A stretch of 64,000 nucleotides of DNA from Lentzea californiensis (GCF_024648825.1 NZ_JANBBE010000016.1:1-64000), one strand, 5' to 3'. Counted from the first letter of the stretch, positions 24,601-33,214 are shown. Notes: a model not told the origin generated them from the letters alone. Numbers and translations: made by a program.

Positions 24601-27600
24601 TTACTTCGTCAGGTAGGCGTTGATCACGGTCTGGGTGACCGAGTCACCGCCCCTGCCGACGGCCGTGGCCCGCAGCGAGACGCTGCCGCCCCTGGCCGGG
24701 TTGACCACGAGCAGCGAGTCGCCGAAGACCAGCGCCTTCTGCCAGGTCGCGCCCTTGTCGTAGGACACCTGCGCGGTCAGCGACCTCGTCTTGCCCTGCA
24801 CCGTCAGCGGGATCCGCTGGAACCGGTGCGCGGGAAGCGTTCCGTCGAGGCCGAGCTCCGGCGTGAACCTGACCATCGACAACGGCACCTGCGTGACGCC
24901 CGGGGTCGTGGCCGAGTCGAAGCCCCACGTAGTGGTGACCGAGGTGCTGATCGCCGCGACGCCCGACCGGTTCGCCGTGGTGGTCAGCTCGTAGCGGCCG
25001 GGAGCCGCGGGCATCGAGAAGAACGTCTCCAGGTCGAGCGGCCGGTCCGTCGAGTCGACCACCTCGCCGCCGACCTTCAGCACCGTCGAGCCCGACTCCA
25101 CGGCCGAACCGCCGGAGCGGCCCTGCCCGTCCGCGAAGAACGGCAGGCTGCCGAAGAGGATGTCCCCGTCGCGGTAGAGGCCGACGCGACGCTCGTCGGT
25201 GAGCGCCGGGCCGAAGACGCCGGTGTTGAAGGTCTTCCGGTAGGTGCGGCCCGGCTTGAACTGCTCGTTCTCGGCGTTCCAGTACGCCTCGGAGACGTCG
25301 CCGTGGTCCTGTTCGAAGCGGAGGCTCCAGGTGTTGTTGGGGGAGTGCAGGTTCAGCTTTCGCGTGTGCGGCAGCGCATACCCGAACGCCACCCCGAACA
25401 GCGGGCTGTCACCGACCTCGGCCTGCGCGTGCAGGTAGCCGGTGCGTCCCTCGGCGGTGGCGCCCGCCGAGGCCGTGATGGTCACGAGGTCCTTGGACTT
25501 CAGCTGCTTGCGGTAGCCCGTCCAGAACTTCGTGAGCGTCGTGTTCTGGTCGACGACGTGGAACTCCTCGCGGCCGGCGCCCGTGTAGGAGGCGATGACC
25601 AGTTCGTTCATCTCGCCGGACTTGCCCTCGGGACCGACGTGCGCGGTGCTCAGGACACTGAGCGGCACGCCGAGCAGGCCGAAGCCGTACTCCATCGACG
25701 GCATCTTGTGGCCGACGCGGATGTACGCGTGGCGCTCGGCCGGCTTGCCCGGCAGTCCGATGTCGACGGGCTTGGCCTGGCGGGCGTCGAGCGTGATCGT
25801 GGTGTCGGCGCCGATCTCGATGTTCGTGCCGTTGAACCAGTTGTAGTACGGGTTCGGCTGGTCGGCGGGGATCCACTGGTGGCCGTTGAGCAGGTAGCGG
25901 CCCTTGGCGACGCGCAGCGACTCCAGGCCGGTGCCGAGACCGGCGTAGGCACCCGTCGCGTCTCCGGTCACGCCCTGCAGGCTCGCGCCCCAGTTCGCGG
26001 CGGGCTTGCCGTCGCGGCCGATCGCCTTGACCGTGATGGTGTAGCGCTCGGGTTCGCGCGTCACGGCCGCAGGGGTCACGACGGACTGGCCGCCGCCGCT
26101 CGCGTTGATGTACGCGCTGAACGTGCCGGACGCGTCACCGCCGAGCTTCGTGTCCGCTGTCAGAGTGGTGGTGGCCGTGCCGTGTGCGGGCACGGCCAGA
26201 GTGGTGTCCTTGAGCGTGAAGAAGCCCTGCGGTGCCGCCGTGTCGACCTTGAGCGTGAGGGTGACCGGCTGGTCGCCCTCGTTGCGGTAGACGACGTTCT
26301 TGGTCATCGGGGCGTCGTCGTGGTGCGGCCACAGCGCCGTGCCGAAGGAGACCGAGCCGGACGAGATCGTCTGCTTGATCGCCTGGGCGACGTCCGTGCG
26401 CCCGGCACCCTGTTCGAACGGGTTGTGCGCGCCCGGCTTCGCCGACGCCATCAGCGCCGCCTTGATCTGGTCGCCACGCCAGTCGGGGTGCGCCTGCGCC
26501 AGGATCGCCGCCGCGCCCGCGACGTGCGGGGTGGCCATCGACGTGCCGTTCAGCGAGATGTAGCCCTCGGCCGGACTGGGCATGCTTTCGCCGAGCCTGC
26601 CCGCCGCCGCGGCGCCGATGCCGACGCCGGGAGCGGTGATGTCCGGCTTGATGGCGCCGTCACCGTTGCGCGGACCGGTGCTGGAGAAGCTCGCGAGCCT
26701 GTCGTCACGGTCCACCGCACCGACGGTGAGAGCGGCGTCCGCGCTGCCGGGGGACCCGACGGAGTTCGGCCCGGCGTTGCCCGACGCGATCACGAACAGC
26801 GTGCCGGTCTCCTGCGAGAGCCTGTTGACCAGGATCTCCATCGGGTCCAGCAACGGGCCGTCGTCGCCGCCGAGGCTCATGTTGACGACGTCCGCCTGCT
26901 GTTCGACCGCCCACTCGATGCCCGCGAGGATCCCCGACTCGTAGCCGGACCCGTCGTCGCCGAGCACCTTGCCGTCGAGGATGCGCGCGCCGGGGGCCAC
27001 ACCCTTGAACTCGCCGCCCGACTTCGCCCCGGTACCGGCCGCGATGGACGCGACGTGCGTGCCGTGCCCGACGCGGTCCTGGTTGTCGGGGGAATCGGTG
27101 AAGTTCTTCTCCGCGATCTCCTGCGTGGTGAGGTCCGGATGCGTGTTGTCGACGCCGGTGTCCAGCACGGCGATCTTCACGCCCTTGCCGTCGAACCCGG
27201 CCTGCCACGCCTGCGGCGCCCCGATCTGGGCGGTGCTGCGGTCGAGCGCGGCCTTGCGCACCGCGTCCAGCCAGATCGTGGTCTGCGCACCGCGGCCGGT
27301 GGCCAGTGACTTCCACACGTCCGGGGCGCTGCCGGCGGTCACCGTGACGGCGTCGACGCCGATGCGGCTGAACGACCGCGCGGCCGGCAGACCGGACCCT
27401 GCCGACACGAGCACGCCGAGACCCTGGCGCTTGGTGTACTCGGGCCTGCTCAGGAGAGCGAGGTCGAACAGGCGCCGGTCCAGCCGGCCCTGGGTGATCA
27501 TCGGCTCCACGTCGGCGGGCACGGCGTAGAGGTGCGCGCCGTCCTCTCTCGTGGAGACCGCGATGTGCTCACGGCCTGGTGCGGGCTTGAACTGGATCGG

Positions 27601-27780
27601 CTTGCCCTTGTCGTCGGTCAGCACCTGGTCGCCAGTGAGGAGGGTGATCCAGTGCTGCTGGCCGGACGTCCGGCTGGCACCTGTCGTGGTGCCGGCCGTG
27701 GTCGCGGCGGCGGGGGTGGCGCCGCTCAGGGCCGTGGCCAGCATGAGGCCGGCCACGGTGAGGGGGAGATGAGGTTTCAA
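24601..27780 (-). CDS. large secreted subtilisin-like serine protease (S8), copy 1
   Basis: This 1059-residue protein has a signal peptide (TTG start, MKPHLPLTVAGLMLATALSG). An N-terminal inhibitor-like prodomain spans about 40-180. The S8 catalytic domain has Asp207 (AVLDTGVDNTHPD), His239 (GHGTHVAS) and Ser414 (NGTSMATPHVAG). A long beta-rich C-terminal region of about 600 residues follows, probably for substrate or wall binding. The architecture is that of actinomycete 'S8 family peptidase' exoproteases. TTG at 27780 is preferred because AGGAGAGG precedes it by 8 bases and the signal peptide starts there. A second gene of the same architecture is at 36405-39491. It ends at a shared terminator with the convergent sigma/anti-sigma operon. 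Confidence 0.92.
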   Translation of the reverse strand: MKPHLPLTVAGLMLATALSGATPAAATTAGTTTGASRTSGQQHWITLLTGDQVLTDDKGKPIQFKPAPGREHIAVSTREDGAHLYAVPADVEPMITQGRLDRRLFDLALLSRPEYTKRQGLGVLVSAGSGLPAARSFSRIGVDAVTVTAGSAPDVWKSLATGRGAQTTIWLDAVRKAALDRSTAQIGAPQAWQAGFDGKGVKIAVLDTGVDNTHPDLTTQEIAEKNFTDSPDNQDRVGHGTHVASIAAGTGAKSGGEFKGVAPGARILDGKVLGDDGSGYESGILAGIEWAVEQQADVVNMSLGGDDGPLLDPMEILVNRLSQETGTLFVIASGNAGPNSVGSPGSADAALTVGAVDRDDRLASFSSTGPRNGDGAIKPDITAPGVGIGAAAAGRLGESMPSPAEGYISLNGTSMATPHVAGAAAILAQAHPDWRGDQIKAALMASAKPGAHNPFEQGAGRTDVAQAIKQTISSGSVSFGTALWPHHDDAPMTKNVVYRNEGDQPVTLTLKVDTAAPQGFFTLKDTTLAVPAHGTATTTLTADTKLGGDASGTFSAYINASGGGQSVVTPAAVTREPERYTITVKAIGRDGKPAANWGASLQGVTGDATGAYAGLGTGLESLRVAKGRYLLNGHQWIPADQPNPYYNWFNGTNIEIGADTTITLDARQAKPVDIGLPGKPAERHAYIRVGHKMPSMEYGFGLLGVPLSVLSTAHVGPEGKSGEMNELVIASYTGAGREEFHVVDQNTTLTKFWTGYRKQLKSKDLVTITASAGATAEGRTGYLHAQAEVGDSPLFGVAFGYALPHTRKLNLHSPNNTWSLRFEQDHGDVSEAYWNAENEQFKPGRTYRKTFNTGVFGPALTDERRVGLYRDGDILFGSLPFFADGQGRSGGSAVESGSTVLKVGGEVVDSTDRPLDLETFFSMPAAPGRYELTTTANRSGVAAISTSVTTTWGFDSATTPGVTQVPLSMVRFTPELGLDGTLPAHRFQRIPLTVQGKTRSLTAQVSYDKGATWQKALVFGDSLLVVNPARGGSVSLRATAVGRGGDSVTQTVINAYLTK

Positions 27781-27797
27781 GGGAGGCCTCTCCTAGG

Positions 27798-27829
27798 GAC
27801 GGACAACTCCTCGGCGGCATATGTCCGTC
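27798..27829. promoter_or_regulatory. GACGGACA inverted repeat upstream of subtilase 1
   Basis: GACGGACA at 27798-27805 is repeated inverted at 27822-27829, 16 bases apart, starting 18 bases before the TTG start codon. It lies in the divergent gap between the protease and the HIT gene. It could be an operator or a 5' hairpin; nothing identifies a binding protein. Confidence 0.45.
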
Positions 27830-27907
27830 ACCCGCCCCGATATTTCGCAACGGCAACTGTCAACACTTCCGGCGGCGCTGCTGAGCGCGGTCCAGTACAG
27901 CTGGATC

Positions 27908-28396
27908 ATGACCACTCGCGTGCCCTGGGCCGCCGACAGCTACCTTGCGCTCGCCCGCCGGGCCTGCTTCATCTGCGAACTCCTCGCCGGCAACCCGGAC
28001 TACCCGCACCACGTCGCCTACCGCGACGAGACCGCGATCGTCTTCGCGAGCAGGTTCCCCTCGGTAGTCGGCCACTTCCTGGTGGCGCCGGTCGACCACC
28101 GCGAGCACGCCGTCACCGACTTCACGCCCGACGAGTACGCGGCGATCCAACGCGTCGTGCACCGGGCGGGCACCGCCCTGAGTTCGTTGCTGCCCGTCGA
28201 GCGGCTCTACGTCCTGTCGCTCGGCAGCCAGCAGGCCAACCGGCACGTCCACTGGCACCTCGCGCCGTTGCCGCCCGGTGTGCCTTACGAAGATCAGCAG
28301 ATTGCCGTCTTCGAGGCTTCACGCGGCGTCCTCGACTTGCCCGACGACGAGGTCGCGGACCTCGCTCGGCAGCTCGGCGAGCGCATGGCCGAGTGA
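27908..28396 (+). CDS. HIT-family nucleotide-binding hydrolase
   Basis: This 162-residue histidine-triad protein has the active-site signature QQANRHVHWHLAPLP (His-x-His-x-His). It also has the upstream FICELLAGNPD and GHFLVAPVDHREHAVTDFTPDE typical of bacterial HIT proteins that hydrolyse nucleoside phosphoramidates or dinucleoside polyphosphates. An N-terminal Cys (ACFIC) resembles the partial zinc knuckle of the family. ATG at 27908 fits the family length; an in-frame GTG at 27821 would add a non-conserved extension. It is divergent from subtilase 1. Repeat copy B starts 9 bases after its stop. Confidence 0.88.
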   Translation: MTTRVPWAADSYLALARRACFICELLAGNPDYPHHVAYRDETAIVFASRFPSVVGHFLVAPVDHREHAVTDFTPDEYAAIQRVVHRAGTALSSLLPVERLYVLSLGSQQANRHVHWHLAPLPPGVPYEDQQIAVFEASRGVLDLPDDEVADLARQLGERMAE

Positions 28397-28404
28397 GTAG
28401 CGAG

Positions 28405-28484
28405 CGATATATCAGTTCAACACCGTTATGACCTGCTGCTTAGCAATGACTCTTTGGACTTCGCCCGCAAAAGAGTCGTTGCAA
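28405..28484 (+). repeat. dispersed palindrome-plus-hairpin repeat, copy B
   Basis: CGATATATCAGTTC at 28405-28418 equals the right half of the copy A palindrome. A 20-base spacer follows, then the 46-base core at 28439-28484. The core arms GCAATGACTCTTT and AAAGAGTCGTTGC pair with only one G-T type mismatch, better than in copy A. Differences from copy A keep or improve pairing. It is in the same orientation as copy A, 5.2 kb away, and borders two truncated genes. Confidence 0.7.
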
Positions 28485-28493
28485 GGGGTGGGA

Positions 28494-28775
28494 TCAGGGG
28501 AGGCGGAGGAGCCAGCGGGTCTCGCCGTCGTGGACCTCGTCGGTGGCGGTGAGGCCGGCGGCCGCAGCGACGGCGGCGGACGCGTGGTGGTCGGGGTGGA
28601 CGTGTGCAATCACAATGCGGACCGGTTGGGTGGCCAGCCAGGTGACGAGACCTCGCGCGGCTTCGCGGGCGATGCCGCGGCCCTGCCACGGCGTGCCGAC
28701 GACCCACGCGATCTCGGCCGATTCGTCGGCGTGGGTGATGGTCGCTTGGACGGTGCCGGTCAGGCGGTCTTCGTC
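28494..28775 (-). pseudogene. truncated GNAT acetyltransferase (C-terminal part)
   Basis: About 93 codons of a GCN5-type N-acetyltransferase survive. They read GTVQATITHADESAEIAWVV, then the acetyl-CoA-binding loop GTPWQGRGIAREAARGL, the strand IVIAHVHPDHHASAAVAA and the C-terminal GLTATDEVHDGETRWLLRLP. The N-terminal half (acceptor-binding side) is missing. Sequence to the right of about 28775 belongs to an unrelated methyltransferase on the other strand. The frame continues open to 29102, but that part is the antisense of the methyltransferase. It lies just after repeat copy B. Confidence 0.75.
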
Positions 28776-29093
28776 GCGAAGGCGGCGCGGAGGAACCTTG
28801 ACGAGGCGGGGCTCGGTGGAGTCGTGACGATCCTGCCCGGCGATGCTCGTCGCACGTTGGCGGATATCGCGGGGCCGATCGGGCTGGTGCTGCTCGACGG
28901 GTGGAAAGAGCTGTGCTTGCCGGTGTTGCGGGATCTGGAGTCTCGGCTCGCGCCCGGTGCGCTCGTCGTCGCCGACGACATCGACCAGGACTCGATGGCC
29001 GGTTATCTCGAATACGTGCGCGATCCGGCTAACGGATACGTCAGCGTCGCGTTTCCCGTCGAGGACGGAATGGAGATCAGCTGTCGTGCGTGA
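28770..29093 (+). pseudogene. truncated SAM-dependent O-methyltransferase (C-terminal part)
   Basis: About 105 codons survive of a class I (family 3-like) O-methyltransferase. They comprise AARRNLDEAGL, TILPGDARRTLADIAGP, GLVLLDGWKELCLPVLRDLE, LAPGALVVADDIDQDS and the terminal GYVSVAFPVEDGMEISCR, with a normal stop. The SAM-binding N-terminal half is absent. Upstream of about 28770 the frame reads through the antisense of a GNAT fragment. The remaining sequence shows no frameshift, so the loss is fairly recent or the fragment is conserved by chance. Its stop codon forms part of an 18-bp terminator stem. Confidence 0.75.
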
Positions 29094-29116
29094 ATGGGTC
29101 ACGCACGACAGCTGAT
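29076..29116. terminator. 18-bp perfect terminator stem at the methyltransferase fragment end
   Basis: The 18 bases 29076-29093, including the TGA stop, pair perfectly with 29099-29116 around a 5-base loop. It separates the fragment from the convergent RNase D gene. Confidence 0.85.
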
Positions 29117-29132
29117 ATATCGGATATCAGTT
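29112..29132. repeat. third GATATATC palindromic motif
   Basis: CTGATATATCGGATATCAGTT is a shortened form of the palindrome in repeat copies A and B, here without the hairpin core. Together with copy B it brackets the two truncated genes at 28494-29093. Confidence 0.55.
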
Positions 29133-29140
29133 AGAGGGCC

Positions 29141-30430
29141 TCACTCGGACGGCGTCGGTGCCGTTGCCGTCAGCGCCTTGGAGAGGGCTTCCAGCGTGAG
29201 GTCGATCTGCCACGACCTGGCCCCTCCGTCGCGCAGCACGGTGGCCACGGATTCGGGGGAGAGGTCGGCCGGCGGTTGCCAGCAGGTGCGGCGCACGAGG
29301 TCGGGCAGCAGCAGGTTCTCCACCGGGAGGGTGTTCGCCTCGGCGATGGTTCCCAGTGCCGCCCTGGTCGCGGCCAGGCGGGCCGCGGCGTCCGGGTCCT
29401 TGTCCGCCCAGCGGTTGGGCGGGGGCGGGCCGTCGTGCTGGCCCGCGGGCTCCGGGAGCTCCGACTTCGGCAGGGCGCCTGCCTTGCGCAGGGCGTTCAT
29501 CCAGACGCTGGACATGCGGCGCTGGGACCGCCCGCGGAAGACCGGCAGGGCGAGCAGTTCGGCCTCGTTGGCCGGGTTGCGGGCGGCTGCCTCCATGAGC
29601 GCGGAGTCCGGGAGGACTCGGCCTGGGGCGATGTCGCGTTCGCGGGCCACGGTGTCCCGGGCTTCCCACAGCGAGCGCACGAGGGCCAGTTGCCGCTGGT
29701 TGCGCACGCGGTGGATACCTGACGTGCGCCGCCAGGGGGCGGTGCGGGGGCGCGGCAATGGCGCCGTCCGCACCGCCTCGAACTCTTCGAGCGCCCAGGC
29801 GAGTTTGCCCTGGCGCTCCAGCTCTGTTTCGAGAACGTCGCGCAGCTGCACGAGCAGCTCCACGTCGAGAGCGGCATACGTCAGCCAATCGGCAGGAAGG
29901 GGCCGGCGCGACCAGTCGGCCGCGCCATGCCCCTTCTCGAGCCTGTAACCGAGTAGCCGTTCCACCAGCGTGCCCAGTGCGACACGTTCGAACCCAGCCA
30001 GCCTGCCCGCCAGCTCGGTGTCGAACAGCACGCCGGGTCGGAGCCCGAGTTCGGCGAGGCACGGCAGGTCCTGAGACGCCGCGTGCAACACCCACTCAGT
30101 GCCCTCGAGCGCCTCCACCAGTGGGTCTAGCCGTCCGCCAAGGGCGATCGGGTCGACCAACCAGGTGCCGGCGCCTTCCCGGCGCAGTTGCACCAGATAG
30201 GCACGCTGTGAGTAGCGGTAGCCCGAGGCTCGCTCGGTGTCCACCGCGACCGGGCCCTTCGCCCCGGCGAGCGCATCAGCGGCTCGCCGGAGCGCAGCTG
30301 GATCGGCGACCACGGGCGGGACCCCATCAGCAGGTTCCGTCAGCGGTACCGGTTCTGGTCCGGTTGGTGCGGTTGGCTCGTCGGCGGGTACATCCACAGG
30401 GGATGACCCTACGACGATCGCACCACTCAC
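29141..30430 (-). CDS. rnd: ribonuclease D (DEDD exonuclease with HRDC domains)
   Basis: This 429-residue 3'-5' exoribonuclease is involved in tRNA/stable RNA maturation. The DEDD site is visible: PVAVDTERASGYRY (D, E), WVLHAASQDLPCLAEL (D), GYRLEKGHGAADWSRRPL and LTYAALDVELL (Y-D, DEDDy type). The catalytic domain covers about 40-215. An HRDC RNA-binding domain follows (about 235-310, NQRQLALVRSLWEARDTVARE) and then a second HRDC-like region. The N-terminal 35 residues are Pro/Glu-rich. GTG at 30430 is used. It is convergent with the truncated methyltransferase and apparently monocistronic. Confidence 0.9.
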   Translation of the reverse strand: MSGAIVVGSSPVDVPADEPTAPTGPEPVPLTEPADGVPPVVADPAALRRAADALAGAKGPVAVDTERASGYRYSQRAYLVQLRREGAGTWLVDPIALGGRLDPLVEALEGTEWVLHAASQDLPCLAELGLRPGVLFDTELAGRLAGFERVALGTLVERLLGYRLEKGHGAADWSRRPLPADWLTYAALDVELLVQLRDVLETELERQGKLAWALEEFEAVRTAPLPRPRTAPWRRTSGIHRVRNQRQLALVRSLWEARDTVARERDIAPGRVLPDSALMEAAARNPANEAELLALPVFRGRSQRRMSSVWMNALRKAGALPKSELPEPAGQHDGPPPPNRWADKDPDAAARLAATRAALGTIAEANTLPVENLLLPDLVRRTCWQPPADLSPESVATVLRDGGARSWQIDLTLEALSKALTATAPTPSE

Positions 30431-30467
30431 AGGTGTTCTCGGCCGGTTCAGTGCTTCAAACCGGTAT

Positions 30468-31184
30468 CTAACGGATCACGCCGGCACGCATTGCCAGCGC
30501 GACCATCTGAGCGCGATCTCCTGTGCCCAGCTTCCGGCCGATCCGCGACAGGTGAGACTTCACCGTCAACGCGGACAAGCTCAGAGCCTCGCCGATTTCC
30601 TTGTTGCTCTGGCCATCGGCGACCAGCTGGAGCACCTCGACCTCACGCGCGGAGAGTTCCCGCGGCGTGTTGTCCGTGCCCGGCACCCGAGTACCCGCTG
30701 CGAGTACTGGTGCCACGCTCGGATCTGCGTAAACGCCACCATCGAGAACCCTGCGCACCCCGTCGGTGACCACCATCGGAGAGGCGGACTTCAGGAGGTA
30801 CGCCTGGGCGCCCGCCTGGAAGGCCGACCTGACCGCGTAGGGGTCGTCGGAGGATGCGAGGACCACGATGCGGGGCCAGCCCTGGGCACGGAGTTCCGTG
30901 ACCAGGTCGATGCCGGTGCCATCCGGCAGACCCAGATCGAGGATCGCGAGGTCGCATGGTCCGGTAGCGAGTGCCCGCGCCCGAGCCTCCGCCACCGAAG
31001 CGGCCTCATGAACTGTGCCGGCTCCCATTTGTGTGAGCCGGGCTGATATCGCCTCCCTCAGCAGTGGGTGGTCGTCGACCACCAGCACTGAAAAAAGCTC
31101 TTCCCGCGGGTGCGGGACCATGTTCGCCGGCAACGAGCCGGCTGGCGTGGTACGAACGGCCTGACCTAAGCCGACGGCAGCCAC
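30468..31184 (-). CDS. NarL/LuxR-type response regulator
   Basis: This 238-residue two-component regulator has a receiver domain (about 30-140). It shows the acidic pair in SVLVVDDHPLLREA, the phospho-acceptor Asp in DLAILDLGLPDGTG and the conserved Lys in QAYLLKSASP. A LuxR helix-turn-helix (about 175-235) reads ELSAREVEVLQLVADGQSNKEIG then SALTVKSHLSRIG. GTG at 31184 is chosen over ATG 31121 because GGAGGT precedes it by 7 bases; this adds a conserved-looking 21-residue leader. No sensor kinase is adjacent, so it is an orphan regulator. Confidence 0.88.
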   Translation of the reverse strand: MAAVGLGQAVRTTPAGSLPANMVPHPREELFSVLVVDDHPLLREAISARLTQMGAGTVHEAASVAEARARALATGPCDLAILDLGLPDGTGIDLVTELRAQGWPRIVVLASSDDPYAVRSAFQAGAQAYLLKSASPMVVTDGVRRVLDGGVYADPSVAPVLAAGTRVPGTDNTPRELSAREVEVLQLVADGQSNKEIGEALSLSALTVKSHLSRIGRKLGTGDRAQMVALAMRAGVIR

Positions 31185-31345
31185 GTCACTACCTCCCTGG
31201 AGTCGGTCGTGCCCCCCGACCGGCACCGGAGACTTTCGTCCAATCAGCCGCGCCACTGATCGACCGAAAGTGGTGTCGTCTGGGGCAGCGTAGCCGCCCA
31301 TGCGGGTCTACGGGACGATCAATCGGGTATCTATCCCTATTGAGT

Positions 31346-31371
31346 TGTGACAGATGGCCCCATGTGTCACA
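31346..31371. promoter_or_regulatory. 26-bp near-perfect palindrome, TGTGACA...TGTCACA
   Basis: TGTGACA at 31346-31352 and TGTCACA at 31365-31371 flank ATGG and CCAT, giving an almost fully symmetric 26-bp site. It lies in the 255-base gap between the divergent response regulator and membrane dipeptidase. The outer halves recall CRP-type TGTGA/TCACA half-sites, but the spacing is too wide for a single CRP dimer. It could control either gene; autoregulation by the response regulator is possible. Confidence 0.6.
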
Positions 31372-31439
31372 CGATTGGATGACAACTAGATAGGGGGTGT
31401 AACGCGAGCCCCTCTCAGAACGACATCTTGGAGTTGGTT

Positions 31440-32582
31440 GTGCCTAGCAGTTCTGGTGTCGAGCGGGCGCGGGCGTTGCTGCGGCGCGTTCCCCTCGTCG
31501 ACGGCCACAACGACCTGCCGTGGGCTCTGCGCGAGTTCGGCGACGGAACGGGCGAGGACGTCTACACGACCGCCGCGAAGATCGATCTCACGGAACGTCA
31601 TCCCAGCCTGCACACGGACCTCGTGAAAATGCGCGAGGGCGGCCTGGGGATGCAGTTCTGGTCCGTCTGGATCCCCGGCAGGCTGGCGGGCGACGGAGCG
31701 GTGACCGCCGTGCTGGAACAGGTCGAGCTGGTCTACGAGCTCGCCGGGCGGTACTCCGGCCACCTGGGCATCGCGACGACCGCCGCCGAGGCCGAAGAAG
31801 TTTTCCGCTCCGGGCGTGTCGCCTCCCTCCTCGGGGCCGAGGGCGGACATTCCATCAACTCTTCACTCGGTGTCCTGCGCGCGTTGCGCCGCCTGGGCGT
31901 CCGCTACATGACGCTGACGCACAACGACAACACCCCGTGGGCCGACAGCGCGACTGACCAGCCAGAACACGGCGGGCTCACCGAGTTCGGCCGCGACGTC
32001 GTGCGCGAGATGAACCGCATCGGCATGCTCGTCGACCTGAGCCACGTCGCGCCCAGCACGATGCACGCCGCGCTCGACACGAGCGTCAAGCCCGTCATCT
32101 TCAGCCACTCGTCGTGCCGTCACGTCGCGGACCACCCGCGCAACGTCCCGGACGACGTGCTGGTCAAGTTGAAGGCGAATGGCGGTGTGGCCATGATCAC
32201 ATTCGTGCCGAGCTTCGTCTCACCTGGGTTCGCTGAATGGGACGCAGCCCTTCGTGACGCCATGACGGCGGCCGGCGCGAACCACGCCGACATGGGGGAG
32301 CGCAAGACGTTCAACGAGGAGTGGGTCGTCGGCCACCCGGCGCCGACCGCGACGCTCGACGACGTCGTCGCGCACGTCGAGCACGCGCGCGAGGTCGTCG
32401 GCATCGACCACATCGGCGTCGGCGGCGACTACGACGGCGTCCAGGCGCTGCCGCAGGGGCTCGAGGACGTGTCGACCTACCCGAACCTCTTCGGCGCGCT
32501 GCTCGACAAGGGCTGGTCCGAGGACGACTGCGCCAAGCTCGCGGGCGCGAACGTCCTCAGGGTCCTGCGCGACGCCGACTGA
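31440..32582 (+). CDS. membrane dipeptidase family (M19) metallopeptidase
   Basis: This 380-residue zinc dipeptidase of the renal-dipeptidase family hydrolyses dipeptides, including D-residue or dehydro substrates. The metal site shows as H-x-D in PLVDGHNDLPWALRE, Glu in SLLGAEGGHSI, His in MLVDLSHVAPSTM and His in VIFSHSSCRHV, followed by the C-terminal HIGVGGDYDGV. There is no signal peptide, so it is cytoplasmic despite the family name. GTG at 31440 follows GGAG by about 6 bases. The stop is followed by a 15-base repeat of the last codons (32569-32583 and 32586-32600). Confidence 0.9.
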   Translation: MPSSSGVERARALLRRVPLVDGHNDLPWALREFGDGTGEDVYTTAAKIDLTERHPSLHTDLVKMREGGLGMQFWSVWIPGRLAGDGAVTAVLEQVELVYELAGRYSGHLGIATTAAEAEEVFRSGRVASLLGAEGGHSINSSLGVLRALRRLGVRYMTLTHNDNTPWADSATDQPEHGGLTEFGRDVVREMNRIGMLVDLSHVAPSTMHAALDTSVKPVIFSHSSCRHVADHPRNVPDDVLVKLKANGGVAMITFVPSFVSPGFAEWDAALRDAMTAAGANHADMGERKTFNEEWVVGHPAPTATLDDVVAHVEHAREVVGIDHIGVGGDYDGVQALPQGLEDVSTYPNLFGALLDKGWSEDDCAKLAGANVLRVLRDAD

Positions 32583-32599
32583 CGGGCGACGCCGACTGA

Positions 32600-33142
32600 C
32601 TAGCGCTGCCCGAACATGGTGACGCCGACCGGCGGCAGCCCCACGGCCGTCGCCATCAGCTCGTAGAACGCGGTGCCGTGCTCGGCGAGTTCCCCGTCGA
32701 GCGCGGTCCACGACGCACGCAGCTCCAGGTCGTCGGTGCGCGCGGGACCCGCTATGTCGCCGAACCGGGCCGACGACGTCTGCGTCACGGTGCCGCCCAG
32801 CGCGGTGAACCCGGCGCCGGACTGCTCCAGCGCCTCGGTCAGCCACGACCACCCGACCTCGGGCAGCAGGGGGTCGGACGCCAGCTCGTGGTCCAGCTCG
32901 ACACGCACGTACGCCACGACGCGAAGGACACCGCCCCACGCCTCGTCGCCGTCCGGATCGTGCAGCAGCACGAGCCTTCCGGTCGACAGTTCGTCCGACG
33001 GGCCGGTGACCTCAGCCGTCAGCGCGTACGCCCACGGAGCGAGCCGCTGCGGTGGGCGAACTTCGGTGAGTTCGATCTCGGGCCTGTGGCGAACCGACTT
33101 GAGCGTCCCCACCGCCCGGCGGAAGATTTCCGGCTCGGTCAC
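32600..33142 (-). CDS. DUF3000 domain protein
   Basis: This 180-residue actinobacteria-specific protein starts TEPEIFRRAVGTLKSVRHRPEIEL. It contains RLAPWAYALTAEV, GRLVLLHDPDGDEAWGG, RVVAYVRVELDHELA and PEVGWSWLTEAL, the DUF3000 pattern. Its function is unknown, but the gene is regularly found next to hemE and RNase D in this phylum, as here. GTG at 33142 is used. It is divergent from hemE across 72 bases and so may share its promoter region. Confidence 0.88.
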   Translation of the reverse strand: MTEPEIFRRAVGTLKSVRHRPEIELTEVRPPQRLAPWAYALTAEVTGPSDELSTGRLVLLHDPDGDEAWGGVLRVVAYVRVELDHELASDPLLPEVGWSWLTEALEQSGAGFTALGGTVTQTSSARFGDIAGPARTDDLELRASWTALDGELAEHGTAFYELMATAVGLPPVGVTMFGQR

Positions 33143-33214
33143 ACAACTGACTGTATGCCTCGCAATCCGGCCGGGTGATGGCGGCACGCCGAGACGTGGG
33201 ACCATGAAAGAGAT

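Noticed and set aside
24826-27309. 827-codon rightward open frame opposite subtilase 1
   Set aside because: Shadow of the protease gene; composition dominated by Arg, Gly, Val and Asp and no domain.
32569-32600. Tandem 15-base duplication at the dipeptidase stop
   Set aside because: Both copies encode the same last residues and a stop. It looks like a simple slippage or duplication event with no evident function.
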